Shown: positions 8,388-16,499, counted from the first letter of the stretch. The stretch is 37,319 bases of DNA from Pseudomonadota bacterium (GCA_023386155.1 JAEWKH010000067.1:1-37319), one strand, 5' to 3'. A program made the numbers and translations. The notes: generated from the sequence alone by a model not told the origin.

Positions 8388-8618
8388 AGGTCGCCAGGGG
8401 GCTCCCCATATGAACAGAAGCGTTGCGGGCAATCGACTTGAAACAGGGGCTCCGCAACGCCACATCATCTCTTGCGCCGGTGCTGTCCGCTCATCTTGCG
8501 AGGGAGAGCCCGGCGTACCGGATGCAGCCCATAGAAAAAGCCTGAGCATTCCGGTTATTCGTCCGACAGCCAGCTCATACGAGGGGATTTTCGGACGCAG
8601 TCAAAAGGATACCGTCTC

Positions 8619-11045
8619 ATGACACAATCGAAGCCACGTCAGCCTGTCGTTCCAGGCTCGACCGGAACCTACGCGGTTCTGCCTCTGCGCGACATTGTTG
8701 TCTTTCCGCACATGATCGTGCCGCTCTTCGTCGGCCGTGAAAAGTCGATCCGCGCGCTTGAGGAAGTGGTCAAGGGAGACCGTCACATTCTTCTGGCCAC
8801 CCAGATCGATGCGACGGATGACGATCCGTCAACGGATGCGATCTACAAGGTCGGCACCCTGGCCAATGTCCTGCAACTGCTGAAGCTGCCCGACGGTACC
8901 GTGAAGGTGCTGGTCGAAGGCGCGAGCCGGGCCCAGGTGAAGGCCTATACCCGCACGGATGAATATTACGAGGCCGAGGCCGAAGCGCTTCCGGACGCCC
9001 TCGGCGACCAGGTGGAGGCCGAGGCTCTCGCCCGCTCCGTCGTGTCCGAGTTCGAGAACTACGTGAAGCTCAACAAGAAGGTGTCGCCGGAGGTCGTGAC
9101 CGCCGTGACCCAGATCGACGAGCCCGCAAAGCTCGCCGACACCATCGCTTCGCATCTGGCCATCAAGATCGCCGACAAGCAGGCGATCCTCGAGACCGCG
9201 ACCGTCGCCCAGCGCCTGGAGAAGGTGCTCGGCATGATGGAGAGCGAGATCTCCGTCCTCCAGGTCGAGAAGCGGATCCGGACCCGCGTGAAGCGTCAGA
9301 TGGAGAAGACGCAGCGCGAGTACTACCTCAACGAGCAGATGAAGGCGATCCAGAAGGAGCTCGGCGACGACGAAGGTCGCGACGAGCTGGCCGAGCTCGA
9401 AGAGAAGATCGAGAAGACCAAGTTCACGAAGGAAGCCCGCGAAAAGGCGCTGGGCGAGCTCAAGAAGCTCCGCCAGATGTCGCCCATGTCGGCGGAAGCC
9501 ACCGTCGTGCGCAACTATCTCGACTGGCTGCTCGGCATTCCGTGGAACCGCCGCTCGAAGATGAAGAAGGACCTCAAGGCCGCCCAGGATCTGCTCGACG
9601 CGGATCACTACGGCCTGGACAAGGTCAAGGAGCGCATCGTCGAGTATCTGGCCGTTCAGCAGCGCGCCAACAAGCTCACGGGTCCGATCCTCTGCCTCGT
9701 CGGCCCTCCCGGCGTCGGCAAGACCTCACTCGGCAAGTCGATCGCCAAGGCGACCGGCCGTGAGTTCGTGCGCATGTCGCTCGGCGGCGTCCGTGACGAG
9801 TCGGAGATCCGCGGTCACCGCCGGACCTATATCGGCTCGATGCCCGGCAAGATCATCCAGTCGATGCGCAAGGCCAAGACGTCCAACCCGCTCATCCTCC
9901 TCGACGAGATCGACAAGATGGGCATGGACTTCCGCGGCGACCCGTCGGCGGCCCTGCTCGAGGTTCTCGACCCTGAGCAGAACTCGACCTTCAACGACCA
10001 TTACCTGGAAGTCGATTACGACCTCTCCAACGTGATGTTCGTGACGACGGCCAACACGCTCAACATCCCGGCTCCGCTCCTGGACCGCATGGAGGTGATC
10101 CGCATCGCGGGTTACACCGAGGAGGAGAAGGCCGAGATCGCCCGCACCCACCTGATCCCCTCGGCCATGCAGAAGCACGGCTTGGCGGAGAAGGAGTGGA
10201 AGATCGGCGACGAGGCCCTGCTCATGCTGATCCGCCGCTACACCCGCGAAGCGGGCGTGCGTAACCTCGAGCGCGAGCTCGCCAACCTTATCCGCAAGGC
10301 CGTGAAGGAGATCCTGATCTCCAAGGTCAAGACGGTCGAGGTCACGACCGACAACCTGCCCGACTTCCTCGGGCCGCCGCGCTACCGCTACGGCGAGGCC
10401 GAGACGGAGGACATGGTCGGTGCGGTCACGGGTCTCGCCTGGACCGAGGTCGGCGGCGAGCTGCTCACCATCGAAGGCATCATGATGCCTGGCAAGGGCA
10501 AGATGACCGTGACGGGCAACCTGCGCGACGTCATGAAGGAATCGATCTCGGCGGCGGCCTCCTATGTCCGCTCCCGCGCTCTCGATTTCGGCGTCGAGCC
10601 GCCCATGTTCGATCGGCGGGACATCCACGTGCACGTGCCGGAAGGCGCGACCCCGAAGGACGGCCCGTCCGCCGGTATCGCCATGGCGACCGCTATCGTG
10701 TCGGTCATCACCGGGATCCCGGTCCGCCGCGACATCGCCATGACGGGCGAGGTGACGCTGCGGGGCAGGGTGCTTCCCATCGGTGGCCTGAAGGAGAAGC
10801 TCCTGGCGGCACTCCGCGGCGGCATCAAGAAGGTGCTGATCCCGGAAGAGAACGCCAAGGATCTGGCCGACATCCCGGCCAGCGTGAAGAACGGCCTGGA
10901 AATCGTGCCGGTCTCCATGATGGATCAGGTCCTCCAGCATGCCCTCGTGCGCATGCCTGAGCGGATCGAGTGGGACGAGGCCTCGGAGCTGAAGAGCCAC
11001 AAGCCGGGCGTCGAGGACGACTCGGCCGGGGTGATCGCTCACTAA
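8619..11045 (+). CDS. lon: ATP-dependent protease Lon (LonA type)
   Basis: A homohexameric cytoplasmic protease that removes misfolded and regulatory proteins; in alphaproteobacteria its targets include cell-cycle regulators. The 808-residue product has the N-terminal substrate-binding domain (YAVLPLRDIVVFPHMIVPLF near the start), a long coiled-coil stretch around 190-270, the AAA+ module with Walker A GPPGVGKT at 362-369 and Walker B LILLDEIDKM, and the protease domain with the Ser684-Lys727 dyad (KDGPSAG; GGLKEK). An AAAGGA Shine-Dalgarno precedes the ATG. A strong terminator follows the stop. Confidence 0.98.
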   Translation: MTQSKPRQPVVPGSTGTYAVLPLRDIVVFPHMIVPLFVGREKSIRALEEVVKGDRHILLATQIDATDDDPSTDAIYKVGTLANVLQLLKLPDGTVKVLVEGASRAQVKAYTRTDEYYEAEAEALPDALGDQVEAEALARSVVSEFENYVKLNKKVSPEVVTAVTQIDEPAKLADTIASHLAIKIADKQAILETATVAQRLEKVLGMMESEISVLQVEKRIRTRVKRQMEKTQREYYLNEQMKAIQKELGDDEGRDELAELEEKIEKTKFTKEAREKALGELKKLRQMSPMSAEATVVRNYLDWLLGIPWNRRSKMKKDLKAAQDLLDADHYGLDKVKERIVEYLAVQQRANKLTGPILCLVGPPGVGKTSLGKSIAKATGREFVRMSLGGVRDESEIRGHRRTYIGSMPGKIIQSMRKAKTSNPLILLDEIDKMGMDFRGDPSAALLEVLDPEQNSTFNDHYLEVDYDLSNVMFVTTANTLNIPAPLLDRMEVIRIAGYTEEEKAEIARTHLIPSAMQKHGLAEKEWKIGDEALLMLIRRYTREAGVRNLERELANLIRKAVKEILISKVKTVEVTTDNLPDFLGPPRYRYGEAETEDMVGAVTGLAWTEVGGELLTIEGIMMPGKGKMTVTGNLRDVMKESISAAASYVRSRALDFGVEPPMFDRRDIHVHVPEGATPKDGPSAGIAMATAIVSVITGIPVRRDIAMTGEVTLRGRVLPIGGLKEKLLAALRGGIKKVLIPEENAKDLADIPASVKNGLEIVPVSMMDQVLQHALVRMPERIEWDEASELKSHKPGVEDDSAGVIAH

Positions 11046-11070
11046 AGTGGCGTACCTTACGTAGCGAAAG

Positions 11071-11104
11071 AGCCCCCGGACTCCGGTCCGGGGGCTTCTT
11101 TTTT
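11071..11104 (+). terminator. Rho-independent terminator after lon
   Basis: AGCCCCCGGAC (11071-11081) pairs perfectly with GTCCGGGGGCT (11086-11096) around a 4-base loop, followed by TTCTTTTTT. Confidence 0.93.
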
Positions 11105-11240
11105 GATGAAAAGTGCAAAAAAACGGCTGATTTCAGCCACTTCGGGGCTTGCCTACGGACAAGCTTTGCGCCAAACGGTTTGTCCCTGAAACGGTGGACC
11201 ATTTCCTTTGCGACCGCCGTGATCACTGGAGGACAAGACT

Positions 11241-11519
11241 ATGAATAAAGGCGAGCTCGTTGCGGCCGTCGCCGATAAGGTGGGGCTTTCCCGGGGGCAG
11301 GCTGGTGACGCGATCGACGCCGCCATCGAGGCGATCACCGGCGCCCTGAAGAAGGGCGATGAGGTCAAGATCGTCGGTTTCGGCACGTTCGTCGTGACCA
11401 ACCGCGCCGCCGGCGAGGCGCGCAATCCGCGCACCGGCGAGAAGGTCAAGGTTCCTGCGTCCAAGACGCCCAAGTTCCGCGCCGGCGCGGGCCTGAAGGA
11501 AGCCGTCAACGCGAAGTAA
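11241..11519 (+). CDS. hup: DNA-binding protein HU
   Basis: A small nucleoid protein that bends and compacts DNA as a dimer. The 92-residue product begins MNKGELVAAVADKVGLSRG and carries the HU/IHF signature (VGFGTFVVTNRAAGEARNP, then RTGEKVKVPASKTPKF). Lack of IHF-specific features and its place after lon support HU (often named hupB here). GGAGG lies 9 bases before the ATG. The 195-base gap after lon carries short inverted repeats (GGCTGA/TCAGCC at 11125-11138; GGACAA/TTGTCC at 11157-11185) of unknown meaning, and is where an own promoter would lie. Confidence 0.97.
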   Translation: MNKGELVAAVADKVGLSRGQAGDAIDAAIEAITGALKKGDEVKIVGFGTFVVTNRAAGEARNPRTGEKVKVPASKTPKFRAGAGLKEAVNAK

Positions 11520-11551
11520 TCGTTTCTTTGCGCGATGTCCGACTGCAAAAG

Positions 11552-11588
11552 GGGCCGACAACGCTTGCGTTGTCGGCCTTCTCTTTTT
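11552..11588 (+). terminator. Rho-independent terminator after hup
   Basis: GGCCGACAACG (11553-11563) pairs perfectly with CGTTGTCGGCC (11568-11578) around CTTG, followed by TTCTCTTTTT. Confidence 0.93.
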
Positions 11589-11602
11589 ATGTCAGGCCCA
11601 TC

Positions 11603-11678
11603 GGGCGGTTAGCTCAGTTGGTAGAGCATCGGTTTTACACACCGCAGGTCGGGGGTTCGAGCCCCTCACCGCCCACCA
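11603..11678 (+). tRNA. tRNA-Val (anticodon TAC)
   Basis: A 76-base tRNA including encoded CCA. Acceptor GGGCGGT/ACCGCCC, D arm AGCTCAGTTGGTAGAGC, anticodon TAC at 11636-11638, and T arm GGGGGTTCGAGCCCCTC are all present. The outermost anticodon-stem pair (27-43) is T/C and does not match. It lies 14 bases after the hup terminator and so is probably transcribed separately or by read-through. Confidence 0.96.
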
Positions 11679-12110
11679 TCTCCCCAGGGTGAGCGACCGC
11701 GCCCGGTCCTTCAGGAGAGGCGACATTCCTCATGGACCGCCAGCCGTCGGGCCTCTTCTCCGGCGCCACGCGCCGCCCCCATTCCTTCAGGTTCCATGCT
11801 TCCCCACAGCCAAAGGGGCGGGCCGTCAGGGCGGGATATCGGAACCGGCCGGATCGCCGCACCCGGGCCGATGAAACATTCGCCCCCGCCGTGAGTTTGG
11901 AAGCATCCCTCCAAGGATTGCTCCTGAGACTTGACCCGCTCCAACCGACCGTTGGAGTGGGTTCTTTGCATGCGCTCCGCTTGGAAGGGGACCCATGCCG
12001 CATGGCCTTCTGCATTTGCTCGAACGTGGCGGGAGAGGAGGCGCGGCTCGGGGCTTTGATTCCGCTGGACTGCGAATGACCGGGGCCCACGCTTTCAGGG
12101 CCGGGAGACC
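11679..12110. other. Non-coding stretch after tRNA-Val
   Basis: Several short open frames cross this stretch on both strands but none has a Shine-Dalgarno, a signal peptide or a recognisable family. No copy of the tRNA-Val 3' end is seen downstream, so there is no sign of an attachment site. The only clear structure is a hairpin at 11934-11962: ACCCGCTCCAAC pairs with GTTGGAGTGGGT (one G-T pair) around a 5-base loop, followed by TCTTTG. It could end a short transcript on the plus strand. Confidence 0.5.
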
Positions 12111-12142
12111 CAAACGACAAAAGCCGGCCTCGCGGCCGGCTT
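12111..12142 (-). terminator. Terminator downstream of tRNA-Pro
   Basis: AAGCCGGCC (12121-12129) pairs with GGCCGGCTT (12134-12142). Read on the minus strand it is followed by TTGTCGTTTG, so it fits termination of the tRNA-Pro transcript. Confidence 0.7.
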
Positions 12143-12172
12143 CAAGGGCATACTGCTTTTCAAGGAAATAAA

Positions 12173-12250
12173 TGGTCGGAGCGAGAGGATTTGAACCTCC
12201 GACCCCTAGTCCCCCAGACTAGTGCGCTAACCGGGCTGCGCTACGCTCCG
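12173..12250 (-). tRNA. tRNA-Pro (anticodon GGG)
   Basis: Read on the minus strand: acceptor CGGAGCG/CGCTCCG, D arm GCGCAGCCCGGTTAGCGC, anticodon stem CTAGT/ACTAG with loop CTGGGGG and anticodon GGG, T arm GGAGGTTCAAATCCTCT, and encoded CCA at 12175-12173. It is flanked by its own terminator. A weak -35/-10 pair (TTGCGC, 17 bases, TAGAGG) lies upstream on the minus strand. Confidence 0.96.
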
Positions 12251-12400
12251 ACTGCCGAAAGGCTTGGTTCCTCTAGCTTTTAACGGGCGCTCGCGCAACC
12301 CCTGAAATGGAGCCCGGCGTGGAAAGACGGAAGGTTGGGGAGTCGGGAACCACGGGTTTGGGGATTTCCAAGGCGGAACGGACGGACATCGCACGATGCT

Positions 12401-12616
12401 CTAGGCGGGCGGATCCGTCCAGGCCTCGATGGCCTGCTTCAAGCCGTCAGGCAGATCGATGGTCGCCTTGCCGTCCGGCATCGTTCCTGAGGACGCTAGG
12501 TCCGACAGGAATGCCCGGTACTTCTCGGTCTTCTCCTGGGCCGCATCGCAGCCTTCCGCCGACGCATCTTCCGGCAGACCCGAAAAGAGGCAAAGCAGTG
12601 CAAGAATGGCGCGCAT
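12401..12616 (-). CDS. Small exported protein of unknown function
   Basis: A 71-residue product with a signal peptide (MRAILALLCLFSGLPEDASA, probable cut before EGCDA). The mature part of about 50 residues is helical and slightly acidic, with one cysteine. GGAG lies 6 bases upstream of the ATG. I do not recognise the family. The coding call rests on the signal peptide and ribosome site. The TAG stop is followed without a gap by AGCATCG, the core of the palindrome family found behind several genes in this window, and that core forms a short inverted repeat (CATCG-CA-CGATG, 12387-12398). Confidence 0.6.
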   Translation of the reverse strand: MRAILALLCLFSGLPEDASAEGCDAAQEKTEKYRAFLSDLASSGTMPDGKATIDLPDGLKQAIEAWTDPPA

Positions 12617-12761
12617 GGTCGGGCTCCGTTGATCTGCCGTTACGGAAGTAGAGCCAAGGTGGCATTTCCGCGCCGAACGGAGTGTGCGCTATGTCACTTC
12701 AGCCAAGGTCCGAGATTCCAGCGAAGCAAATGCTTAACCACTTTCGGGAAGAGATGTAGGT

Positions 12762-12767
12762 TATAAC
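12762..12767 (+). promoter_or_regulatory. Possible -10 box of the candidate small RNA
   Basis: TATAAC lies about 7 bases before the proposed 5' end. No good -35 is seen at 17 bases; the nearest TTAACC (12734-12739) is 22 bases away. Confidence 0.3.
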
Positions 12768-12773
12768 GCCAAG

Positions 12774-12900
12774 CTGAGGTACACATTCCTGGAGAGCGTT
12801 CCACGGTGCCCCCATGTGCCACAGCGCTCTCGACAGTCGGCTTCATCGCCGCTGTTCCACTCTGCGTATTGCACACCCCGCCAACGTGCGGGGTTTTTTA
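12774..12900 (+). ncRNA. Candidate small regulatory RNA with three hairpins
   Basis: The gap between the two small exported-protein genes holds a compact series of structures on the plus strand. First, GAGAGCG (12792-12798) pairs with CGCTCTC (12825-12831) around a 26-base apical region that contains two GTGCC copies. Second, ACAG-T-CGGC (12833-12841) pairs with GCCG-CTGT (12848-12855) around TTCATC with one bulged T. Third, a terminator hairpin with a T-tail ends at 12900. The 5' end is inferred from a TATAAC at 12762. No open frame inside looks real. It does not carry the hallmark sequences of SRP RNA, tmRNA or RNase P RNA. I do not recognise the family. Confidence 0.6.
12875..12900 (+). 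terminator. Rho-independent terminator of the candidate small RNA
   Basis: ACCCCGC (12875-12881) pairs with GCGGGGT (12888-12894) around CAACGT, followed by TTTTTA. There is no protein-coding gene on this strand upstream that it could serve. Confidence 0.85.
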
Positions 12901-12940
12901 TTGGGCCATTCCAGGCACGGACCCGGAGGGCCGCGCCCAG

Positions 12941-13012
12941 CGATGCCCCCATCACGGGAGGGGGCATCGGATCGGGGCCCGGAAGAGCAAATCCGCCCTT
13001 GGGTCCGATGCT
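12941..13012. repeat. Palindromic element, AGCATCGG family, with alternative stems
   Basis: GCATCGGA (12964-12971) pairs with TCCGATGC (13004-13011). The same left arm also takes part in a second perfect stem, CGATGCCCCC (12941-12950) with GGGGGCATCG (12960-12969), so the two folds exclude each other. The right end touches the stop codon of the downstream minus-strand gene. Confidence 0.7.
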
Positions 13013-13366
13013 TTAAAAGGGTCCGCGCTTCGCAAGCGCCTCGAAGCCGCGTCTCAGCTGCAGCACACGGTCCTCGTAGGCTTTGTTCAGGCAGCCATGG
13101 TCGCCGCCACAGGACTCGCGACGCTTGAGCCAGGCAACCTGCTCATCTTCCATGTCGCCCCGTGCACCCATGCCGAGCAGAGGCTTGAGCTGGGTATAGA
13201 GGACGGACATCTCCACATCCTGATCGTTCAGGGCCCGGTCCGCGCAGACCGCTTTCTCGTCGGCCGTCTGGGCCTTGCCGCAGTCGAAGCTGGCGGCACG
13301 GACCGTTGGCGAAGCAGCCGTCAGGAGGAGCGGTAGGGCGGCGAGGCAGAGCGCTTTTCCGTTCAT
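13013..13366 (-). CDS. Exported LprI-type (DUF1311-like) protein
   Basis: A 117-residue product with a signal peptide (MNGKALCLAALPLLLTAASP through TVRA) and a mature part of the lysozyme-inhibitor LprI family type: FDCGKAQTADEKAVCADRAL, then DEQVAWLKRRESCGGDHGCL and NKAYEDRVLQL. Four mature cysteines are placed as in that family, which suggests two disulfides in the periplasm. Members of the family have been described as lysozyme inhibitors, but most are untested. The ATG at 13366 is chosen because the signal peptide begins there, although the frame stays open 21 codons upstream. The TAA stop is followed directly by AGCATCGG. Confidence 0.85.
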   Translation of the reverse strand: MNGKALCLAALPLLLTAASPTVRAASFDCGKAQTADEKAVCADRALNDQDVEMSVLYTQLKPLLGMGARGDMEDEQVAWLKRRESCGGDHGCLNKAYEDRVLQLRRGFEALAKRGPF

Positions 13367-13480
13367 GGAACCTATCCTCGAAGGAAACTGGGGTTCCGGG
13401 AGAACGATTCCGGTCCGGAGAGGCTCCATGAAGGGGCGGGCCCTTTTGGGATTGGGTTAATGAAGGGTGATAGCGCTCCG

Positions 13481-14137
13481 TCACCGGCGGATGGCGGAGG
13501 CATCGCCGGTCAGGGCGAGGCGCAGGCCAAGCACGACCATGATGAGGCCGGCGCACCTCTCCTGCCAGGCGATCAGGCCGGGACGGCGGGAGAGCCATTC
13601 GCCGATCGTTCCGGTTCCGACCGCGACGGCCCCGAGAACGAAGAAGCCGGAGATCTTCTGGACGCCGCCCAGGAACAGCAGTTGCGCCGTCACGGGCCAA
13701 TCCTTGCCGGGATCCACGAATTGCGGAAGGAAGGCCAGCATGAACACCATGGCCTTCGGGTTCGTCAGGTTGTTGATCATGCCCTGGCGCAGGGCGGCAA
13801 AGTCAGAGACGGGCTTGGGAGCCGCGCGCACGAGGTTATGGGGGCCGAAAGAGCCGATCAGGAGCTTGGCGCCGAGCCACACGAGATAGGCCGCGCCCGC
13901 CCATCGAAGCAGATCGAAGGCGAGAGGCGAGGCCTGGATCAGGGACGTGACGCCGAGGGCCAGAAGAGGAAGCTGGACGAGGCCCGCAACCAGGGTCATG
14001 CCGATAGCCGTCAGGACGGCGACGCGCCGGCCTTGCCCCACGCCGCGGCTCATCAGGAGAACCATGTCCGGGCCGGGCGCGAGCTGCAGGGCCAGCACGG
14101 CGGCATAGAAGGTGAGAAGGGTCGATAGCTCGGGCAT
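13481..14137 (-). CDS. LysE/RhtB-family amino acid exporter
   Basis: A 218-residue inner-membrane protein with about six hydrophobic segments. The N-terminal family signature is clear (LQLAPGPDMVLLMSRGVGQG, then RRVAVLTAIG). A central hydrophilic loop contains NLTNPKAMVFMLAFLPQFV, also typical. Members export amino acids such as lysine, threonine or homoserine. It lies 75 bases downstream of the PLP-dependent dehydratase on the same strand, so an operon that degrades and exports amino acids is plausible. The ATG at 14137 (MPELSTLLTFYAAVLALQ) fits the family start; an in-frame ATG 14 codons earlier is less likely. The substrate cannot be told from sequence. Confidence 0.9.
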   Translation of the reverse strand: MPELSTLLTFYAAVLALQLAPGPDMVLLMSRGVGQGRRVAVLTAIGMTLVAGLVQLPLLALGVTSLIQASPLAFDLLRWAGAAYLVWLGAKLLIGSFGPHNLVRAAPKPVSDFAALRQGMINNLTNPKAMVFMLAFLPQFVDPGKDWPVTAQLLFLGGVQKISGFFVLGAVAVGTGTIGEWLSRRPGLIAWQERCAGLIMVVLGLRLALTGDASAIRR

Positions 14138-14212
14138 GACGGGCCTCCATGCGAGCCATAGGCCTGCGATGGGGATCAAGGCAAGCGCGTCGAGAGCCGC
14201 GGAGGCGACAAT

Positions 14213-15181
14213 CTAGGTCGTCGATTGCCGCCGCCAATCGTCGAGATCGTCCAGGGACAGGTTGGAGCCGCAGAGCACGAGGCCGATGACGCTGTCATCC
14301 GGCAGGGTTGGAGCAACTCTTTCGGCCGCGGTCAGGACGCAGGCCGCGGCAGGCTCGCAGAGAAGCTTTTCCGTCTGGAGCAGCCAGCTCACGTCGGCGA
14401 TCACCGGTTGGTCGTCCACCAGCAGAATTTCCTTCAGGAAGAGCTTGGCCGCCGCGATGGTCCGGTGGGTGGCGAAGGGCGCCGCCAGGGTTCGGGCGAT
14501 GGAGGTCGGGCGGATCGTCACCGGCTCGCCCGCCTTGAGCGCCTCCGTCATGGTTTGCGCACCTGTGGGCTCCACGCCATAGACGGTAAGCGATGGCCGC
14601 TTCGCCTTCAGGGCGGCCGCGACGCCGGACATGAAGCCGCCGCCGCCGATCGAGACGAACACGTGGGTGAGGTCCGGAATATCCTCGATGAATTCGAGGC
14701 CCAGCGTGCCATGCCCGGCGATGATGGCGGGGTCGTCATAGGGGTGCACGAAGAGCCGGCCCTGGCGCTGGTAATCCTCGGCCTTGGCGAAGGCTTCCGC
14801 TGCATCGTCGCAAAGCTCAACGCGGGCGCCGAACTTCGTGGTCAGGTCGATGTTGAATCGCGCCGCCGTCTTCGGCATCAGCACGAGCGCATCGAGACCG
14901 AGCGTGCCTGCGACGCGGGCGACGGCAATGGCGTGGTTGCCGCCCGAGACCGTGACGAGTCCGCGACGCCGCTCCTCGTCGCTCAACGTCAGCACCTTGT
15001 TGAAGACGCCCCTGACCTTGAAGGAGCCTGCAAGCTGCAGCGCCTCCATCTTCAATGCGGTGCGACGCCCGAGGCGCGCCGACACGTCGGCGCTTTCGAA
15101 GGCGGGAGTGCGTCTGACGCGCCCGGCGATCCGGCTGCGAGCAGCTTCGATGTCGGAGAGCGTCACGTCAAAGGCCGTCAT
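14213..15181 (-). CDS. PLP-dependent threonine/serine dehydratase-like enzyme
   Basis: A 322-residue fold-type II PLP enzyme. The Schiff-base lysine is Lys55 (AGSFKVRGVFNK), the substrate loop reads SGGNHA (79-84, where threonine deaminases usually have SSGNHA), and the phosphate-binding GGGG is at 179-182. It has no C-terminal ACT domain, so it is a catabolic-type or serine-racemase-like member and not the regulated IlvA of about 500 residues. The reaction is probably beta-elimination of a hydroxy amino acid to an oxo acid and ammonia. EutB-type hydroxyectoine dehydratases share this fold, but the other genes of that pathway are absent. It diverges from the ArgE-type gene across a 163-base gap. 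Confidence 0.85.
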   Translation of the reverse strand: MTAFDVTLSDIEAARSRIAGRVRRTPAFESADVSARLGRRTALKMEALQLAGSFKVRGVFNKVLTLSDEERRRGLVTVSGGNHAIAVARVAGTLGLDALVLMPKTAARFNIDLTTKFGARVELCDDAAEAFAKAEDYQRQGRLFVHPYDDPAIIAGHGTLGLEFIEDIPDLTHVFVSIGGGGFMSGVAAALKAKRPSLTVYGVEPTGAQTMTEALKAGEPVTIRPTSIARTLAAPFATHRTIAAAKLFLKEILLVDDQPVIADVSWLLQTEKLLCEPAAACVLTAAERVAPTLPDDSVIGLVLCGSNLSLDDLDDWRRQSTT

Positions 15182-15309
15182 GAACAGTGTCTCTCGGGTG
15201 AAGCGGTGTTTGAGCGGCGCGATCATGCGAGCGACGTCGTTGCTTCGTCAACGGGCATCGCTTGAAATAATCGCCGATAAAACCGGCTTGACCTCAGGCT
15301 CGATAGGAT

Positions 15310-15325
15310 CGGATGCTTACATCCG
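15310..15325. promoter_or_regulatory. Short palindrome between divergent dehydratase and deacylase genes
   Basis: CGGATG-CTTA-CATCCG is a perfect 6-base inverted repeat lying 20 bases before the argE-type start. A TTGACC (15288-15293) upstream could be a -35 box for the plus strand, which would put the palindrome in the promoter. An operator role is a guess. Confidence 0.3.
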
Positions 15326-15344
15326 GTTCAAGGAGCTGTGCACG

Positions 15345-16499
15345 ATGTCCATGTCACCCCGCGAAATGCTCGCGCGTCTGGTTGCCTTCCCGAGCGTTTC
15401 GAGCAGCAGCAATCTCGACATCATCCATTTCTGTCAGGACTGGCTGAACACCCATGGCGTCGAAAGCCATCTCGTCATGAGTCCGGAAGGCGACAAGGCC
15501 AATCTCTACGCGACGATCGGACCGCGGGTTGAAGGTGGAATCGTCCTGTCGGGCCATACGGATGTGGTGCCTGTCGAGGGGCAGAACTGGACCACCGATC
15601 CCTGGACGCTCACGGAGAAGAACGGACGCCTCTACGGCCGGGGCGCGACCGACATGAAAGGCTTCGATGCCCTCGTTCTCGCACTCGTGCCGGAGATGGT
15701 GCGCGCGCCTCTCAAGCGGCCGATCCACATTGCCCTGTCCTACGACGAGGAGATCGCCTGTCGGGGAGCGCCATCGATGGTGCAGGCGATGGCAGGCTCC
15801 ATCCCGGCGCCGTCCGCCGTGATCGTCGGGGAGCCGACACGCCACGCGGTGGTGACGGGGCACAAGGCTTCCGTCCAGCTTCGCACGCAGGTCACGGGAT
15901 ATGCCGTGCATTCCAGCCGAATCGATCAGGGCGTCAGCGCCGTCATGAACGCAGCGCGTTTGATCGCCTGGCACGAGGACGTGATGGAGGAGAACCGGCG
16001 CAATGTCGATCCGGAAAATCCCTTCGAGCCGCCCTACACGACGCTGCATTGCGGCATGATGGCAGGTGGCAACGCCGCCAATGTGGTTTCGTCTTCCGCG
16101 TGGTTCTTCAGCGACATCCGGGCCATCCCGACGGAAAGCCCCATGGACTACGTGGCACGATACGAGGCCTACATCCGCGATGTCGTCGTGCCACGGATGA
16201 AGGCCATCGCTCCCGAGACGGGCGTCGCGGTCGAGATTATCGCCGAGGTCCCGGGCCTCAAGCCCGAAACCGACGGGGCGGCCGAGCGCCTGATGCGTCG
16301 CCTGACCGGGGATAACGGCACCCATGTCGTATCCTACGGCACGGAGGCGGGCCTGTTCCAGCGCGCCGGCTGGTCGACGGTGGTCTGCGGCCCCGGTGAC
16401 ATCGCTCAGGCCCACCAGCCGGACGAATACATCGAGGTCAGCGAATTCCAGGACGGGGAGGCGGTGCTGCGCCGTCTGGTCGCTGACCTCTGTGCCTAA
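15345..16499 (+). CDS. argE: Acetylornithine deacetylase / ArgE-DapE family amidohydrolase
   Basis: A 384-residue M20-family metallohydrolase. Metal and catalytic residues are visible: His71 and Asp73 (LSGHTDVVPV), Asp103 (GRGATDMKG), Glu135-Glu136 (SYDEEIACRG) and Glu163 (VGEPT); the C-terminal metal histidine is in the segment AQAHQPDEYI. The overall sequence is of the ArgE acetylornithine-deacetylase type. Its place directly before a peptide importer suggests a catabolic role on imported N-acyl amino acids or dipeptides instead of arginine synthesis; that is inference. The start at 15345 has AGGAG about 10 bases upstream. A second ATG lies two codons later. Confidence 0.88.
   Translation: MSMSPREMLARLVAFPSVSSSSNLDIIHFCQDWLNTHGVESHLVMSPEGDKANLYATIGPRVEGGIVLSGHTDVVPVEGQNWTTDPWTLTEKNGRLYGRGATDMKGFDALVLALVPEMVRAPLKRPIHIALSYDEEIACRGAPSMVQAMAGSIPAPSAVIVGEPTRHAVVTGHKASVQLRTQVTGYAVHSSRIDQGVSAVMNAARLIAWHEDVMEENRRNVDPENPFEPPYTTLHCGMMAGGNAANVVSSSAWFFSDIRAIPTESPMDYVARYEAYIRDVVVPRMKAIAPETGVAVEIIAEVPGLKPETDGAAERLMRRLTGDNGTHVVSYGTEAGLFQRAGWSTVVCGPGDIAQAHQPDEYIEVSEFQDGEAVLRRLVADLCA

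Noticed and set aside
8437..8466. CTTGAAA ... CCACAT as a heat-shock (RpoH) promoter for lon
   Set aside because: The -35 box is good, but the spacing and the -10 box do not fit the pattern I know for alphaproteobacteria. Not strong enough to list.
7059..8549. Minus-strand open frame of 496 codons across clpX
   Set aside because: Antisense to clpX; composition is typical of GC-rich shadow frames.
11635..12120. Minus-strand open frame of 161 codons ending in the tRNA-Val gene
   Set aside because: Its C-terminus GGEGLEPPTCGV is again the typical antisense-tRNA peptide, and there is no ribosome site or family match.
11603..12172. Genomic island integrated at tRNA-Val
   Set aside because: No integrase and no repeat of the tRNA 3' end was found downstream.
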